DNA of 64,000 bases from Nostoc sp. UHCC 0702 (lineage in GTDB: Bacteria; Cyanobacteriota; Cyanobacteriia; Cyanobacteriales; Nostocaceae), in contig CP071065.1 of assembly GCA_017164015.1 (NCBI GenBank), positions 1,826,501 through 1,890,500 on the forward strand. Direction: 5' to 3'. Shown here piece by piece: positions 17,864-27,330 of this stretch (the first letter of the stretch is position 1; every line of letters starts with the position of its first letter). The notes under the pieces are model-generated. The model saw only the letters and a program-made list of their open reading frames with translations. It did not search any database and had not been told where the DNA came from. The position numbers and the translations under genes are program-made.

Positions 17864-18730
17864 ATGCAATGCATTGTTAATCGCCGCGCTCAGTTTTCGG
17901 CAAGCCACCGTTATTGGTTGTCAGAACTGAGTGAAGCCGAAAATATTGAAAAATTTGGTGCTTGCTCTCAATTTCCTGGACACGGACATAATTATGTCTT
18001 ATTTATCTCCCTAGCTGGAGAATTGGATAAATATGGCATGGTGCTGAACTTGTCAGACGTGAAACAGGTAATCAAGCGCGAAATTACCAGCCAACTAGAC
18101 TTTTCTTATCTCAACGATGTGTGGGCAGAATTTCAACAAACTCTGCCCACCACTGAAAATATTGCACGGGTTATTTGGCAACGGCTAGCACCCCATTTGC
18201 CTTTAGTCCGTGTGCAGTTGTTTGAACATCCTGAACTTTGGGCAGATTATATAGGAAACGGAATGGAAGCGTACCTCAGCACCAGTACTCACTTTAGCGC
18301 GGCCCATCGGCTAGCTCATCCTGATCTCAGCAATGAAGAGAATGCTGAAATTTATGGTAAGTGTGCCCGTCCCCACGGCCACGGACATAATTACCATTTA
18401 GAAGTCACTGTCAAAGGAGAAATTGCTCCGCGCACAGGCATGATTGTCGATTTAGTTGCTTTGAATCGGGTGATAGAAGATTATGTACTAGAGCCATTCG
18501 ATCACACCTTTTTAAACAAAGACATTCCTTACTTTGCTCAAGTTGTGCCGACTGCTGAGAATATCGCACTTTATATTAGTAAGGTACTGCGATCGCCCAT
18601 TCAAGAATTAGGAGTTAAGCTTGACAAAGTTAAGCTGATTGAAAGTCCTAATAATTCCTGCGAAATCTACGCCACTGATTTGGAATCAAACCATTCATTG
18701 GTGACAGATGCAGTTCTCGCTTCGTTGTAA
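17864..18730 (+). CDS. queD: Two-domain 6-carboxytetrahydropterin synthase-like protein (QueD/PTPS)
   Basis: A 288-residue tandem fusion of two PTPS/QueD domains (about residues 1-135 and 136-288). The C-terminal domain has every expected active-site element: zinc ligands HFSAAH and HGHGHNY, catalytic Cys in KCARPHGHGH, the Asp-His pair in FDHTFLN, and Glu in LIESPNNSCE. The N-terminal domain keeps the zinc ligands (FSASH, GHGHNY), a Cys (ACSQFP) and the Asp, but has LDFSYLN where Asp-His should be, so its catalytic His is replaced by Phe. QueD makes 6-carboxytetrahydropterin for queuosine and other deazapurines. No other que genes are adjacent. Confidence 0.88.
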   Translation: MQCIVNRRAQFSASHRYWLSELSEAENIEKFGACSQFPGHGHNYVLFISLAGELDKYGMVLNLSDVKQVIKREITSQLDFSYLNDVWAEFQQTLPTTENIARVIWQRLAPHLPLVRVQLFEHPELWADYIGNGMEAYLSTSTHFSAAHRLAHPDLSNEENAEIYGKCARPHGHGHNYHLEVTVKGEIAPRTGMIVDLVALNRVIEDYVLEPFDHTFLNKDIPYFAQVVPTAENIALYISKVLRSPIQELGVKLDKVKLIESPNNSCEIYATDLESNHSLVTDAVLASL

Positions 18731-19173
18731 TACAGTCGAAACCTCACTCTGCATTCGTTAACACAAAGGCTTCCCTCCCTGCAAGCGGGGAGGGGTTCAA
18801 GGGAACTCCAACAAATAAATTATCTGGGTTGAAGTTGATGACTGTTGACTGTTGACTATGAACAGTCAGATATTTTTTTACTTGCAAGTCTCTTTACAAA
18901 CATCCTCTCAGCGTTGCTTTCCGCTTCATTTGTAATTTTTGCAACGTGATCCATAAGTGTTCTTTTTTGGCATAATATTACCAATTAGATTGGTAAATTT
19001 TTGGTTGCCCTGCCATTGGTATACCAAGGTTTATCTGCAAATCAAGCCATAACAGTGTTTGAAAGGCAGGGGGGCAGGGGAGCAGGGGCGATGGGGAGAT
19101 AGGGTGATGGAGAGAAAAATAAGTCCTGCCTCCTGACAACTGACAACTGACAACTGACCTCTAAATTTTGACT
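18731..19173. other. Non-coding gap between queD and modBC with repeats
   Basis: TCCCTCCC TGCAAGCG GGGAGGGG at about 18772-18797 is a hairpin that may end queD transcription. GACTGTTGACTGTTGACTATG repeats follow at 18839-18860. From 19064 to 19158 there are GGGGAGCAGGGG units and TGACAACTGACAACTGACAAC heptads that abut the modBC start. No gene is seen. Confidence 0.55.
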
Positions 19174-21021
19174 ATGCCACAAGATTTATCTCCACTTTGG
19201 ATTTCGCTGAAGACATCTTTACTTGCTACATTTATTACTTTTTTTATCGGTATTGCTGCTGCCTATTGGATGCTAGGATATCGCGGCAAAGCCAAATCTT
19301 TAATTGAAGGTTTATTTGTCGCTCCCCTGATTTTACCTCCGACTGTGGTTGGTTTTATACTATTGGTCTTTTTTGGCAAAAATGGCCCCGCAGGGAAACT
19401 GATGCAGTCTTTTGACTTCAGCGTTGTCTTTACTTGGTATGGTGCAGCGATCGCAGCTACTGTGGTAGCCTTTCCCTTGATGTATAAAACTGCACTAGGA
19501 GCTTTTGAACAAATTGATCAAAATCTGCTGCGGGTAGCTAGAACTCTTGGTGCTAATGAATCGACAATCTTTTGGCGCATCAGTTTACCCCTAGCGGCTC
19601 CTGGCATTGTAGCAGCCACTACTTTAGCTTTTGCCCGCGCTTTGGGGGAATTTGGCGCTACTTTGATGCTTGCTGGTAACATCCCCGGACAAACCCAGAC
19701 CATTCCAATGGCGATTTATTTCGCGGTAGAAGCCGGCGCAATGGATGAAGCCTGGTTTTGGGCGATCGCAATTATGGTAATTTCTTTATCTGGAATTATT
19801 GCAGTTAATTTCTGGCAAGAACGTAGGGAGTTCTTGAGCAGGGGTGGGGGGGAGCAGGGGTGCGGGGGAGCAGGAGGAGCAGGGGAGCAGGGGAGCAGGG
19901 GAGCAGGGGGGGAAGTTATTTCTACATTTTATACTGTGCAATCTGGTTCTGAGTTTGGGTTGTTGGTAGATATCGAGAAGATACTTAGTGGGTTTGATTT
20001 AAATGTTACTTTCACAACTGATAGGCAGCCTCTGGGATTATTGGGGGGGTCTGGGGCTGGTAAGAGTATGATTTTGCGGTGTATTGCTGGCATAGAAACA
20101 CCAACCAAAGGTCGGATTGTTTTGAATGGACGAGTATTATTTGATTCTCAACAAAAGATTAATATTCCCAGTCGCGATCGCCGCATTGGTCTTTTAGTAC
20201 AGAATTATGCATTGTTCCCGAACATGACTGTGGCAGAAAATATTGCTTTCGGCTTGCCTAAAGGACTGTCAAAATTAGCTACTAAGCAGCAGGTGCAAGT
20301 CCAGCTATTAGCAGTACAATTAGAGGGATTAGGCGATCGCTATCCGCATCAACTTTCTGGCGGTCAGCAACAGCGGGTAGCACTGGCGAGAGCTTTGGCA
20401 AGTCAACCGGAAGTACTGTTATTAGATGAACCATTTTCTGCACTGGATACTCACTTACGTAGTCAACTAGAGCAGCAAATGGTGACAACATTAGCCTGTT
20501 ACCAAGGTATCGCCCTGTTTGTCACTCACAATATGGAAGAGGCTTACCGAGTTTGCCCCAATTTATTGGTAATGGAGCAGGGAAAAGCGATACAGTACGG
20601 CTCTAAACAAGATATTTTCGAGCGTCCCGCCACTGTCAGCGTTGCTCAATTAACAGGTTGCAAGAACTTCTCAAAGGCTGTTGTCAAAGCATCTCAAGAA
20701 GTGGAAGCTGTTGACTGGGGTTGCAGCCTGCAAGTGATGGAACCGATTCCCAACCAGTTATTTTCCGTGGGAATTCGCGCCCATCAGTTAACCTTTACCA
20801 ACGACTCATCCCAGGAAAACACTTTTCCCTGCTGGTTAGTGAGGACTAGCGAAACACCCCACAGAATGACGCTGTTTCTCAAACTGCATTCTTCCCCCAG
20901 CAATCCTAATGATTTTCATCTGCAAGCGGAAGTCTTCAAGGAAAAATGGGCGATTATGAAAGACCAGCCTTTGCCGTGGTATGTTCGTTTAGATTCTCTG
21001 CGATTGATTTTGATGGAATAA
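19174..21021 (+). CDS. modBC: Fused molybdate ABC transporter permease-ATPase (ModB-ModC)
   Basis: A 615-residue fusion starting at the ATG at 19174 (MPQDLSPLWISLKTSLLATF). Residues 1 to about 215 form a ModB-type permease with several membrane helices and the cytoplasmic EAA loop (ARTLGANESTIFWRISLPLA). A glycine-rich linker (about 222-247) follows, then a ModC ATPase with Walker A GGSGAGKS, Q-loop LVQNYALFP, signature LSGGQQQRVALARAL, Walker B LLLDEPFSALD and switch His in VTHN, plus a C-terminal regulatory region. The linker is encoded by GGGGAGCAGGGG-type tandem repeats that elsewhere in the window are intergenic. ModB-ModC fusions are known in cyanobacteria; the binding protein ModA is not nearby. 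Start choice: a TTG two codons upstream is disfavoured. Confidence 0.92.
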   Translation: MPQDLSPLWISLKTSLLATFITFFIGIAAAYWMLGYRGKAKSLIEGLFVAPLILPPTVVGFILLVFFGKNGPAGKLMQSFDFSVVFTWYGAAIAATVVAFPLMYKTALGAFEQIDQNLLRVARTLGANESTIFWRISLPLAAPGIVAATTLAFARALGEFGATLMLAGNIPGQTQTIPMAIYFAVEAGAMDEAWFWAIAIMVISLSGIIAVNFWQERREFLSRGGGEQGCGGAGGAGEQGSRGAGGEVISTFYTVQSGSEFGLLVDIEKILSGFDLNVTFTTDRQPLGLLGGSGAGKSMILRCIAGIETPTKGRIVLNGRVLFDSQQKINIPSRDRRIGLLVQNYALFPNMTVAENIAFGLPKGLSKLATKQQVQVQLLAVQLEGLGDRYPHQLSGGQQQRVALARALASQPEVLLLDEPFSALDTHLRSQLEQQMVTTLACYQGIALFVTHNMEEAYRVCPNLLVMEQGKAIQYGSKQDIFERPATVSVAQLTGCKNFSKAVVKASQEVEAVDWGCSLQVMEPIPNQLFSVGIRAHQLTFTNDSSQENTFPCWLVRTSETPHRMTLFLKLHSSPSNPNDFHLQAEVFKEKWAIMKDQPLPWYVRLDSLRLILME

Positions 21022-21066
21022 TTTTTAATCTAAAATCTAAAATTTCAAATCGGCACGGTCAAATAT

Positions 21067-21729
21067 TTAAAGTGTGTTAGGATCAATTCCTTGCTGTTGT
21101 AATCTGGCTAAAAGATTTTGTAATTGTTCTTCTGGGGTTTGGTATCTATTACCATTATCGTCATACCAATATAACCATTCTCGTGTTCTTCCTTGATAAG
21201 TACCCTGTTCCCGTCCAATACTTAAACCTATTTCCGGCATCCAAATTTTATCGCCTGGTTGTAAAATATATTGACCGTCAACTAAGCGATAAACTTCTAA
21301 ACGTTGACGCTTGCGACGTAGCCGCGTTGGTGCATAAATGACATAATACAAAATGCCTAATTCGGCATAGTCTATTTTCTTTTGTTCATATTCGCCATTG
21401 TAAGTTTGAGAAACAACTTCTAAAGCTAAAATTGGTGCAATTCCCTCTTCTTCCCAAAAAACATAGCTGGAACGTCCATTTTCTCCAACAAAACGTTCCA
21501 CCCCTAAACTCAAGAAACCATCAGGAACTATGGCTTTCTTACTGGGTGTATAATAAACTCCCATGTTAATGCCGAAAAACCAGTCATCGCGGTTTTGCCA
21601 AATTGAGGCTAAGATGGCTAACAATAAGTTGGGAATTAATATTTGCAGTTCGTTATCCACGGGAGTATCATCTGAATCTGGTAATTCTGCTGATGAAGGT
21701 AGGCATTCTAAAGGATTGTAGTTGAACAT
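21067..21729 (-). CDS. Uma2 family (DUF820) putative endonuclease
   Basis: A 220-residue member of the Uma2 family, a large cyanobacterial expansion of PD-(D/E)xK fold proteins. The core is visible as VPDGFLSLGV, then LALEVVSQTYNGEYEQKKIDYAELGI and YYVIYAP. The C-terminus has the usual Tyr-rich and LLARLQQQGIDPN coiled tail. The role of these proteins is unknown although the fold is that of nucleases. It lies convergent to modBC with 45 bp between, and next to the right end of an IS605-type element. Confidence 0.85.
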   Translation of the reverse strand: MFNYNPLECLPSSAELPDSDDTPVDNELQILIPNLLLAILASIWQNRDDWFFGINMGVYYTPSKKAIVPDGFLSLGVERFVGENGRSSYVFWEEEGIAPILALEVVSQTYNGEYEQKKIDYAELGILYYVIYAPTRLRRKRQRLEVYRLVDGQYILQPGDKIWMPEIGLSIGREQGTYQGRTREWLYWYDDNGNRYQTPEEQLQNLLARLQQQGIDPNTL

Positions 21730-21834
21730 AAGCAGTTATTAACCCCCAGAAACTAGGTTTAAACTCAGTTTTCCATTATTCAAAGGTAACTCAGTCTGTT
21801 TTTGACTTCTCCCCGCGATGAATCGACGGGGATT

Positions 21835-23255
21835 CTAAACTGATACTTCGCAGTGGTTTAAAAACGCACTGCTCTGTTTGTTCTTAGTTGTCACCCAGAT
21901 ATAAATCCGAGTGGGATGAGTCAAAACACCCCTACACACTCCACTTAGATTGATTCCAAGTATTGTGCTTACTTTACGCATGATGTTGGCTGCACCATTA
22001 CAATCGGCGTTGATGTACCAATTCATCGCGGTGCGGAATAATCCGCGTTTTACTCTTGTTCCAGAAGATTTCCACCCTTCGGGTTTTTCGCCGTGTTTAG
22101 GTAGCGTATCCCCATCAACAAATGATGCTGCTGAGGTGTTAGCTTCTTCTGTTTGAATAAACTCAATGCCGTGTTGAGTACACAGTTGTTCAATTCGTTC
22201 TTTAAGCCTAGTGGTCGGGATTTGGACAAACTGTTGGTTCTTTTTGTTCCCCAAATTGACCCCAGTTTTGATGCCCTGCCCCCAACCAAATACCACTCGC
22301 CCTATGCGGTATTGCAAGCAGTGATTGACAACGATTTTGGCTGCTTTATTAATCGCATCCCTGACTTGCCGATTTCGTTTCTCGGTGATGGAGGCGAGTT
22401 TATTTGACCAAAAGCCCAGTGGTTTATTTTCCTTAATGGATGACACTTGTTTGTTATACCAGCGGTTCAAGCTTTTGATGTGATGCCCATCGACAATGAA
22501 ACTCGTACCGATGTTAGACACGCAAGTTAGCCAGTTGTCTAACCCGTGGTCAATTCCTAGTACTCTGTCTTTGTTTACATCGCTTTTTACAGTGCTGGTT
22601 TGATAGACAAACTCAGCATAAAAGCACCTATTCCTTGGCAAGATTCTCAACTCTTTAATATCAGAGAAATTTAAGTTTGATGGCATTGGTAGAACGAATG
22701 AATCTATGCCAAACCACACCTTAACTTGAGTGCCAAGAGGTATTCTAATTTGATTGTTTATCAACTTGAGTGCTTGAAATGGATAAGTTACTAATTTCAA
22801 ACCATCCTTACGATATTTTGGTGGTTTGGGTTTATCTATAGGACTCATATTTGATTTTTGAACAAAACTCAGTACACCTTTATTCCTTCTTCCTAGTCCC
22901 CAGTCCCCAGTCCCCAGTCCCTTACCTCTACGAGTGATTCAGAAATCAAATCGGATTGCTATAGTATTTCACCACGTTTATACGCTGCATTCAACTCCCT
23001 GAATGATTTGAATGCTTCAAATACAGAGCGGCAAGCTTGCTGGGCTGCTTGCGAGTAGAGAACTTGGAAATGGCGGTTTGATTTCATCTCGCTATCTAAT
23101 TCAAACTTGGTGATGTAGCGCCTAGCTTTAAACCAGATTTGACGAGCGTAGTAGATAGCGCAGTTTGATAGTTTGTTTGACTCCGAGCAAATAAATTCTA
23201 AAATTGCATTTGTATTAGAGTCACAGTGAATCAAAATTTGTTGGCAACCGTACAA
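21835..23255 (-). pseudogene. tnpB: tnpB (RNA-guided transposon nuclease), interrupted by a MITE
   Basis: The N-terminal part (23255-22962, 98 codons, MYGCQQILIHCDSNTNAILE...) ends in an inserted TAG. The C-terminal part continues from 22836 (DKPKPPKYRKDGLK...) to the stop at 21835. Removing the 123-bp insert plus one TA copy joins the codons CTA and GAT in frame and restores a 431-residue TnpB of normal length. The RuvC triad is present: Asp in GIDHGLDNWL, Glu in QTEEANTSAAS, Asp in INADCNGAAN. The zinc-finger Cys pairs usual between the last two are absent. The apparent ATG at 22848 (MSPI) is inside the MITE and not native. Confidence 0.88.
22839..22961 (-). mobile_element. 123-bp MITE, copy 2, inserted in tnpB
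   Basis: Reverse-complement twin of 5059-5181, with the same length and nearly the same sequence, including CCCCAGT heptads. TA is duplicated at 22962-22963 and 22837-22838. It brings the stop codon that ends the N-terminal tnpB fragment. Confidence 0.88.
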
Positions 23256-23501
23256 GAAATTACCTCCTTTTTAACTATTAATTATCTTATATTTTCAGCG
23301 GTATTAGTGTTAAGATTGTGTGGAGAGTGCGGGTTAAAACCCGCGATTCGCTTATATCCCCCGACTAAAGTACGCTTGCTCTACGCATCACGATCCGTAA
23401 GAGACTTTGGTTTTAATTTCATCACTATGGCGATTTCTGAAGTTGGAGGATAAAAGCGATCGCCAGTAACTCAAAATCATAACTTGCGATCGCTCCAGCT
23501 T

Positions 23502-25616
23502 TTACAATGATTGGGCGTTCCTGAGAATCTCATTCCAACCGTTGACCACCGATTGTAAATTCTCTGGCAGGTTACTTTGAGAAATATCGTTGTATTGAAC
23601 CGTTCCCTGTTGACTTGTAACAGTGTAAGTGATGTAATCAGCAGCACCATCAGGGGCTGGGTAACTCAAATTTCTGTATTCCCCCAATCGAGAACGTCTT
23701 AGTAATTGTTCAAACTGTCGCACCTCTTGCAAAGTAATCCGGCGTACACTTCGTTCAGAATCATTAGCATCACCAATCCGCACACGAATCAAAAGCCCAT
23801 CTTGGAGTAACACTGTTTCGTAAGTTCTACCAGTGAAGCCGCCGCTGGAGATTTCCCGAAATACTACACCTTGATCCAAAGGTGGTGGTAACTCACTGGC
23901 GGGAATGGGAACAGGTTGAAGTGTATTGTTGCTAGAGTCTTGAGAGTTCTTAATTTGATTCCAGGCTTTGACTACTGACTGCAAATTCTGCGGCAGATTA
24001 TTTTGAGAAATATCGTTGTACTGAACTGTTCCCTCTTGACTAGTAACAGTGTAGGTAATGTAATCAGCAGCACCACTAGGGGCTGGATAACTCAAATTCG
24101 TGTATTTGACAAATCGATAGCGTTTGAGTAATTGTTCAAATTCTCGCACCTGTTGGCGAGAAATGCGGCGCACACTTCGTTCTGAATCATTAGCATCACC
24201 AATCCGCACGCGAATCAAACGCCCATCTTGAAGTAACACTGTTTCGTAAGTTCTACCAGCGAAGCCACCGCTAGAGATTTCCCGAAATACCACACCTTGA
24301 TCCAAAGGTGGTGGTAACTCACTGGCGGGAATGGATACAGGTTGAACAGTACCAGCATCACCAATAATTTGACTGGCAACTGGATTAAACTTAACTAGAG
24401 AATAGTTGTCAGTGTGATAAACAAATTTTTGTTGGTCAATGGCTACAGTCACCCGCCAACCAGGTACTTCTGCAAGAGTACAAACATCACTTGCTAAATC
24501 CAGACAGCCATTACTCCAAACAACCTGTTTTGCTTCAATAATATTTTTTGTACTCACTCCAATCTTGATTCTGGCTCGGCTAGATGCATCTGCCAACACC
24601 TGATCTACAATAGACTGTGGTAAATTTGCTACTGGATTATTCCCATTGACAAGCTTAACTCGTGAACCATCTTGATTAGAGAGAACAAACCAGCGTTGAT
24701 TGCCAGCACCCACAGTTACTTGCCAACCTGACAATAAAACAGGATCGCAAGGATTGGGGTAAGTTGAGCGATCGCAACCATCAACCCAATCAGTCTCAAT
24801 AAAGTCTACAATATTCAACGCTCTACTGGGCAATCCTGACACTTTTGTTGCTTGACGCAAAACGGCATCCCTAACATTGCCAGGCAATTTTTTCCCAGTA
24901 GTTTCACTAACCTTTTCATTCACCCTGATGGCGGAACCTGTTTGATTGGTGTGATAAACCAAAACTTGGTCAACAGCACTGACAATTACCCGCCAACCAG
25001 GCGTTAAAGCCGGCAGACATAATTCATCTATCTTTGCCAAATTCAGACAGCCATCTCTCCAAGTCTGCTGTTGAGCCTGAATGATGGTTAACTGAGAAAT
25101 CGGCTGTTGCAAACGTCTGGATGCTGTTTGTAAAACAGTATTTCTCACAGATGCGGGTAATTGACTTGATAGGTTGTCTGAGGGGAACTTAGGCGTAGCT
25201 AAACGCAAGGATCGCCCGTTGCTATTGGTGTGATAAGTCCAGTTACGTTTGCCATTAGAAACTACAACCTGCCAACCAGGAACTAGTGCCTGGGTGCAAA
25301 ATTCATCTCTTTGAGGCAGTGCTAAGCAACCATTACGCCAAGTTTTTTGACTATAATCAACAATTTTGAGTTCTGCGAGCGAAATTTGCTCTCTGCGGGC
25401 TAAATCTTGCAGCACTGCCTTAGCTATTGAAGGTGGCAAGCCGTTTGATTTAAGATTGTCTTTGCTAATTTCATTAGTTGTTTTTGCTAAGGTGTTGGCA
25501 GAAGCCGCAGTAGCGTTTTTACTCAGGGTTAACCCGCTACTAACTGACAAAATGCCAGTCAAAATTAAAGCAGTAATAATTCGGGCTTGATTGGTTGTAT
25601 GGTAATTTTTTAGCAT
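23502..25616 (-). CDS. Exported repetitive protein of unknown function
   Basis: A 704-residue protein with an N-terminal signal peptide (MLKNYHTTNQARIITALILT..., Ala-rich end near residue 38). It then holds four copies of a ~90-residue module (residues about 55-400). Each has the pattern VL..A.., then QTW.DGCL.L, a pair of Cys (GCLAL...EFC, GCLNL...ELC), PGW.V.VS and YHTN. Two ~140-residue copies of a second module follow (SELPPPLDQGVVFREISSGG...), nearly identical to each other. The paired Cys in each first module suggest disulphides in an exported protein. I do not recognise the family beyond its being cyanobacterial. It stands alone, next to the IS left end. Confidence 0.8.
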   Translation of the reverse strand: MLKNYHTTNQARIITALILTGILSVSSGLTLSKNATAASANTLAKTTNEISKDNLKSNGLPPSIAKAVLQDLARREQISLAELKIVDYSQKTWRNGCLALPQRDEFCTQALVPGWQVVVSNGKRNWTYHTNSNGRSLRLATPKFPSDNLSSQLPASVRNTVLQTASRRLQQPISQLTIIQAQQQTWRDGCLNLAKIDELCLPALTPGWRVIVSAVDQVLVYHTNQTGSAIRVNEKVSETTGKKLPGNVRDAVLRQATKVSGLPSRALNIVDFIETDWVDGCDRSTYPNPCDPVLLSGWQVTVGAGNQRWFVLSNQDGSRVKLVNGNNPVANLPQSIVDQVLADASSRARIKIGVSTKNIIEAKQVVWSNGCLDLASDVCTLAEVPGWRVTVAIDQQKFVYHTDNYSLVKFNPVASQIIGDAGTVQPVSIPASELPPPLDQGVVFREISSGGFAGRTYETVLLQDGRLIRVRIGDANDSERSVRRISRQQVREFEQLLKRYRFVKYTNLSYPAPSGAADYITYTVTSQEGTVQYNDISQNNLPQNLQSVVKAWNQIKNSQDSSNNTLQPVPIPASELPPPLDQGVVFREISSGGFTGRTYETVLLQDGLLIRVRIGDANDSERSVRRITLQEVRQFEQLLRRSRLGEYRNLSYPAPDGAADYITYTVTSQQGTVQYNDISQSNLPENLQSVVNGWNEILRNAQSL

Positions 25617-25851
25617 AGTTTTTATGATAAGATGCCTATATTAGTAGTTAATCAAAATCTAAATGATTAATTCCTAAAATTTAGCAATTAGGAACAAAAA
25701 TTAAGTTATCCCAAAACTAAGTAGTCGGGATTAGTTGAGCGTCTGTGTTTTAAGGCAGATATGAAGCTAGACGCTGATATATAAATCATTTGTTCCTTGA
25801 GATTTACACTATCTTCAAGTTTTATACCTGTCAATGAAGATTAAAGGAACT

Positions 25852-26000
25852 AGGGACTGGGTACTGGGGAGCAGGGGAGCAGGGGAGATGGGGAGCAGGG
25901 GAGATGGGGAGAAATAACTTCGTTTTACCATTCCCAATTACCAATTCCCAATTACCAATTCCCAATTACCAATTCCCAATTACCAATTCCCAATTCCCAA
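25852..26000. repeat. STRR block: GGGGAGCA and CCAATTAC arrays
   Basis: After an AT-rich stretch (25617-25850), 25852-25912 holds GGGGACTGGG and GGGGAGCAGGGGAGATGGGG units, and 25928-26000 holds ten or so CCAATTCC/CCAATTAC units. The remaining gap to 26079 shows nothing else. Confidence 0.8.
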
Positions 26001-26079
26001 TCAGTAGACAAAAATGCAACTTCTGTCAAAATATACCAATCATAGTTCATGATTTGTTTTTTGATGGCTGTAGCAATTT

Positions 26080-27330
26080 ATGCAAATAATTGTAAAGTGG
26101 TGTGTGCAGTTTTTTAGGTGGAACATTCTGACAAATAGAAAATCGACTTTGTTTGCTGTGATAGTTACCTTGAGCATGGTACTTACGGTGATATTATCTT
26201 TACCATTGAATGCTCAAACGACTTCTGCGCGATCGCTCTTCACAGAGTTAAGAGGAGTGTGGTTAACAAATATTGATAGTGATGTGCTATTTGCAGGCAA
26301 TCGCCTGAAAAATGCCTTACAACGCCTCGATGAATTAAATTTTAATACAGTTTATCCTGCGGTGTGGAATTGGGGATATACTCTTTATCCCAGCAAAGTT
26401 GCGGGCAAAGTGATTGGGCGATCGCTCGATCCCACACCAGGGCTGCAAGGGCGTGATATGCTCCAAGAAATTGTCACTGAGGGACATAAAAAAGGGTTAA
26501 CAGTGATTCCCTGGTTTGAATTTGGCTTCATGGCTCCCGCTGATTCCCTTTTAGCCAAAAATCATCCCCAATGGCTCACCAGCCGCAGCAACGGTACAAA
26601 GATTATCAAAGAAGGCACACATGACCGCGTTTGGCTAAATCCCTTTCGCCCAGATGTACAACAATTCATTCAAGATTTAATCGTTGAAATCGTCAAAAAC
26701 TACGATGTAGATGGTATTCAATTTGACGACCATTTTGGCTTACCTTCGGAATTAGGCTACGATGCATATACAGTAGCCTTATACAAAAAAGAACACCGTG
26801 GAAAAGCTCCTTCTAAAAATCCTCAAGATCCAGAATGGGTGCGTTGGAGGGCTAACAAAATCACCGACTTCATGAAACGGGTATTTACAGCCATCAAAGC
26901 CAATAACAAAGATTGCCTTGTTTCCGTCGCACCGAATCCCCAACGTTTCTCCTACGGCTTCTTTTTAGCAGACTGGCAGAGATGGGAACGCATGGGACTC
27001 ATCGAAGAATTGGTATTGCAGATATATCGTAATGACCTGAATGTCTTTATCAGCGAATTAGAGTATCCAGAAGTCAAAGCAGCACAAAAACATATACCCG
27101 TGAGTATCGGTATTATAGCCGGCTTGAAAAACAAATCGATACCCATCGCCCAGATTCAGACACAAGTGCAAAAAGTGCGCGATCGCAACTTTGCCGGCGT
27201 TTCCTTCTTCTTCTATGAAACCCTATGGAACCTCAGCCAAGAAACAGCCCTAAAGCGACAATCTAGCTTTCAGCAAATCTTCCCCACACCAGTGGCTTAT
27301 CCGAATTTGCTCACAGGTTGGAAACCGTAG
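26080..27330 (+). CDS. Family 10-like glycosyl hydrolase (GHL10/DUF187), exported
   Basis: A 416-residue protein with a signal peptide or anchor at residues 22-45 (STLFAVIVTLSMVLTVILSL, then LNAQ). It is followed by a GHL10-type TIM barrel: ELRGVWLTNIDSDVLF, NTVYPAVWNWG, GLTVIPWFEFGFM, the substrate-site DGIQFDDHFGLP and a late GLKNKSIPI. The family (YngK in Bacillus, many in cyanobacteria) acts on glycans, probably peptidoglycan-related or polysaccharide substrates; the specificity is not readable. An N-terminal extension of ~20 residues precedes the hydrophobic segment, so the true start could be slightly downstream. Flanked on both sides by STRR arrays. Confidence 0.88.
   Translation: MQIIVKWCVQFFRWNILTNRKSTLFAVIVTLSMVLTVILSLPLNAQTTSARSLFTELRGVWLTNIDSDVLFAGNRLKNALQRLDELNFNTVYPAVWNWGYTLYPSKVAGKVIGRSLDPTPGLQGRDMLQEIVTEGHKKGLTVIPWFEFGFMAPADSLLAKNHPQWLTSRSNGTKIIKEGTHDRVWLNPFRPDVQQFIQDLIVEIVKNYDVDGIQFDDHFGLPSELGYDAYTVALYKKEHRGKAPSKNPQDPEWVRWRANKITDFMKRVFTAIKANNKDCLVSVAPNPQRFSYGFFLADWQRWERMGLIEELVLQIYRNDLNVFISELEYPEVKAAQKHIPVSIGIIAGLKNKSIPIAQIQTQVQKVRDRNFAGVSFFFYETLWNLSQETALKRQSSFQQIFPTPVAYPNLLTGWKP

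Larger units (their letters stand above)
21805..23345 (-). mobile_element. IS200/IS605-family element (tnpB only, IS1341 type), disrupted
   Basis: The element comprises a tnpB gene with no tnpA. Just after the tnpB stop lies a hairpin CCCCGCGAT/ATCGACGGGG (21811-21831), like the subterminal right-end hairpins of this family. Upstream there is a perfect GCGGGTT/AACCCGC hairpin (23329-23344), followed by GATTCGCTTATATCCCCCGAC, as expected near a left end. Exact ends are not defined. The right end and its flank should also encode the 3' part of the guide (omega) RNA of TnpB. The tnpB gene is split by a 123-bp MITE, so the copy is probably inactive. Confidence 0.75.

Noticed and set aside
19168..19173. 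TTG two codons before the modBC ATG as start.
   Set aside because: The ATG at 19174 gives the normal permease start, and the TTG adds only two residues with no better ribosome site.
22839..22848. Reading 22848-21835 as an intact shorter TnpB starting MSPIDKP.
   Set aside because: The first four codons come from the inserted MITE. The real N-terminus is upstream at 23255 and joins in frame when the insert is removed.
23226..23453. 75-codon plus-strand frame near the IS left end.
   Set aside because: It overlaps the tnpB start and the left-end hairpin on the opposite strand and shows no family features.
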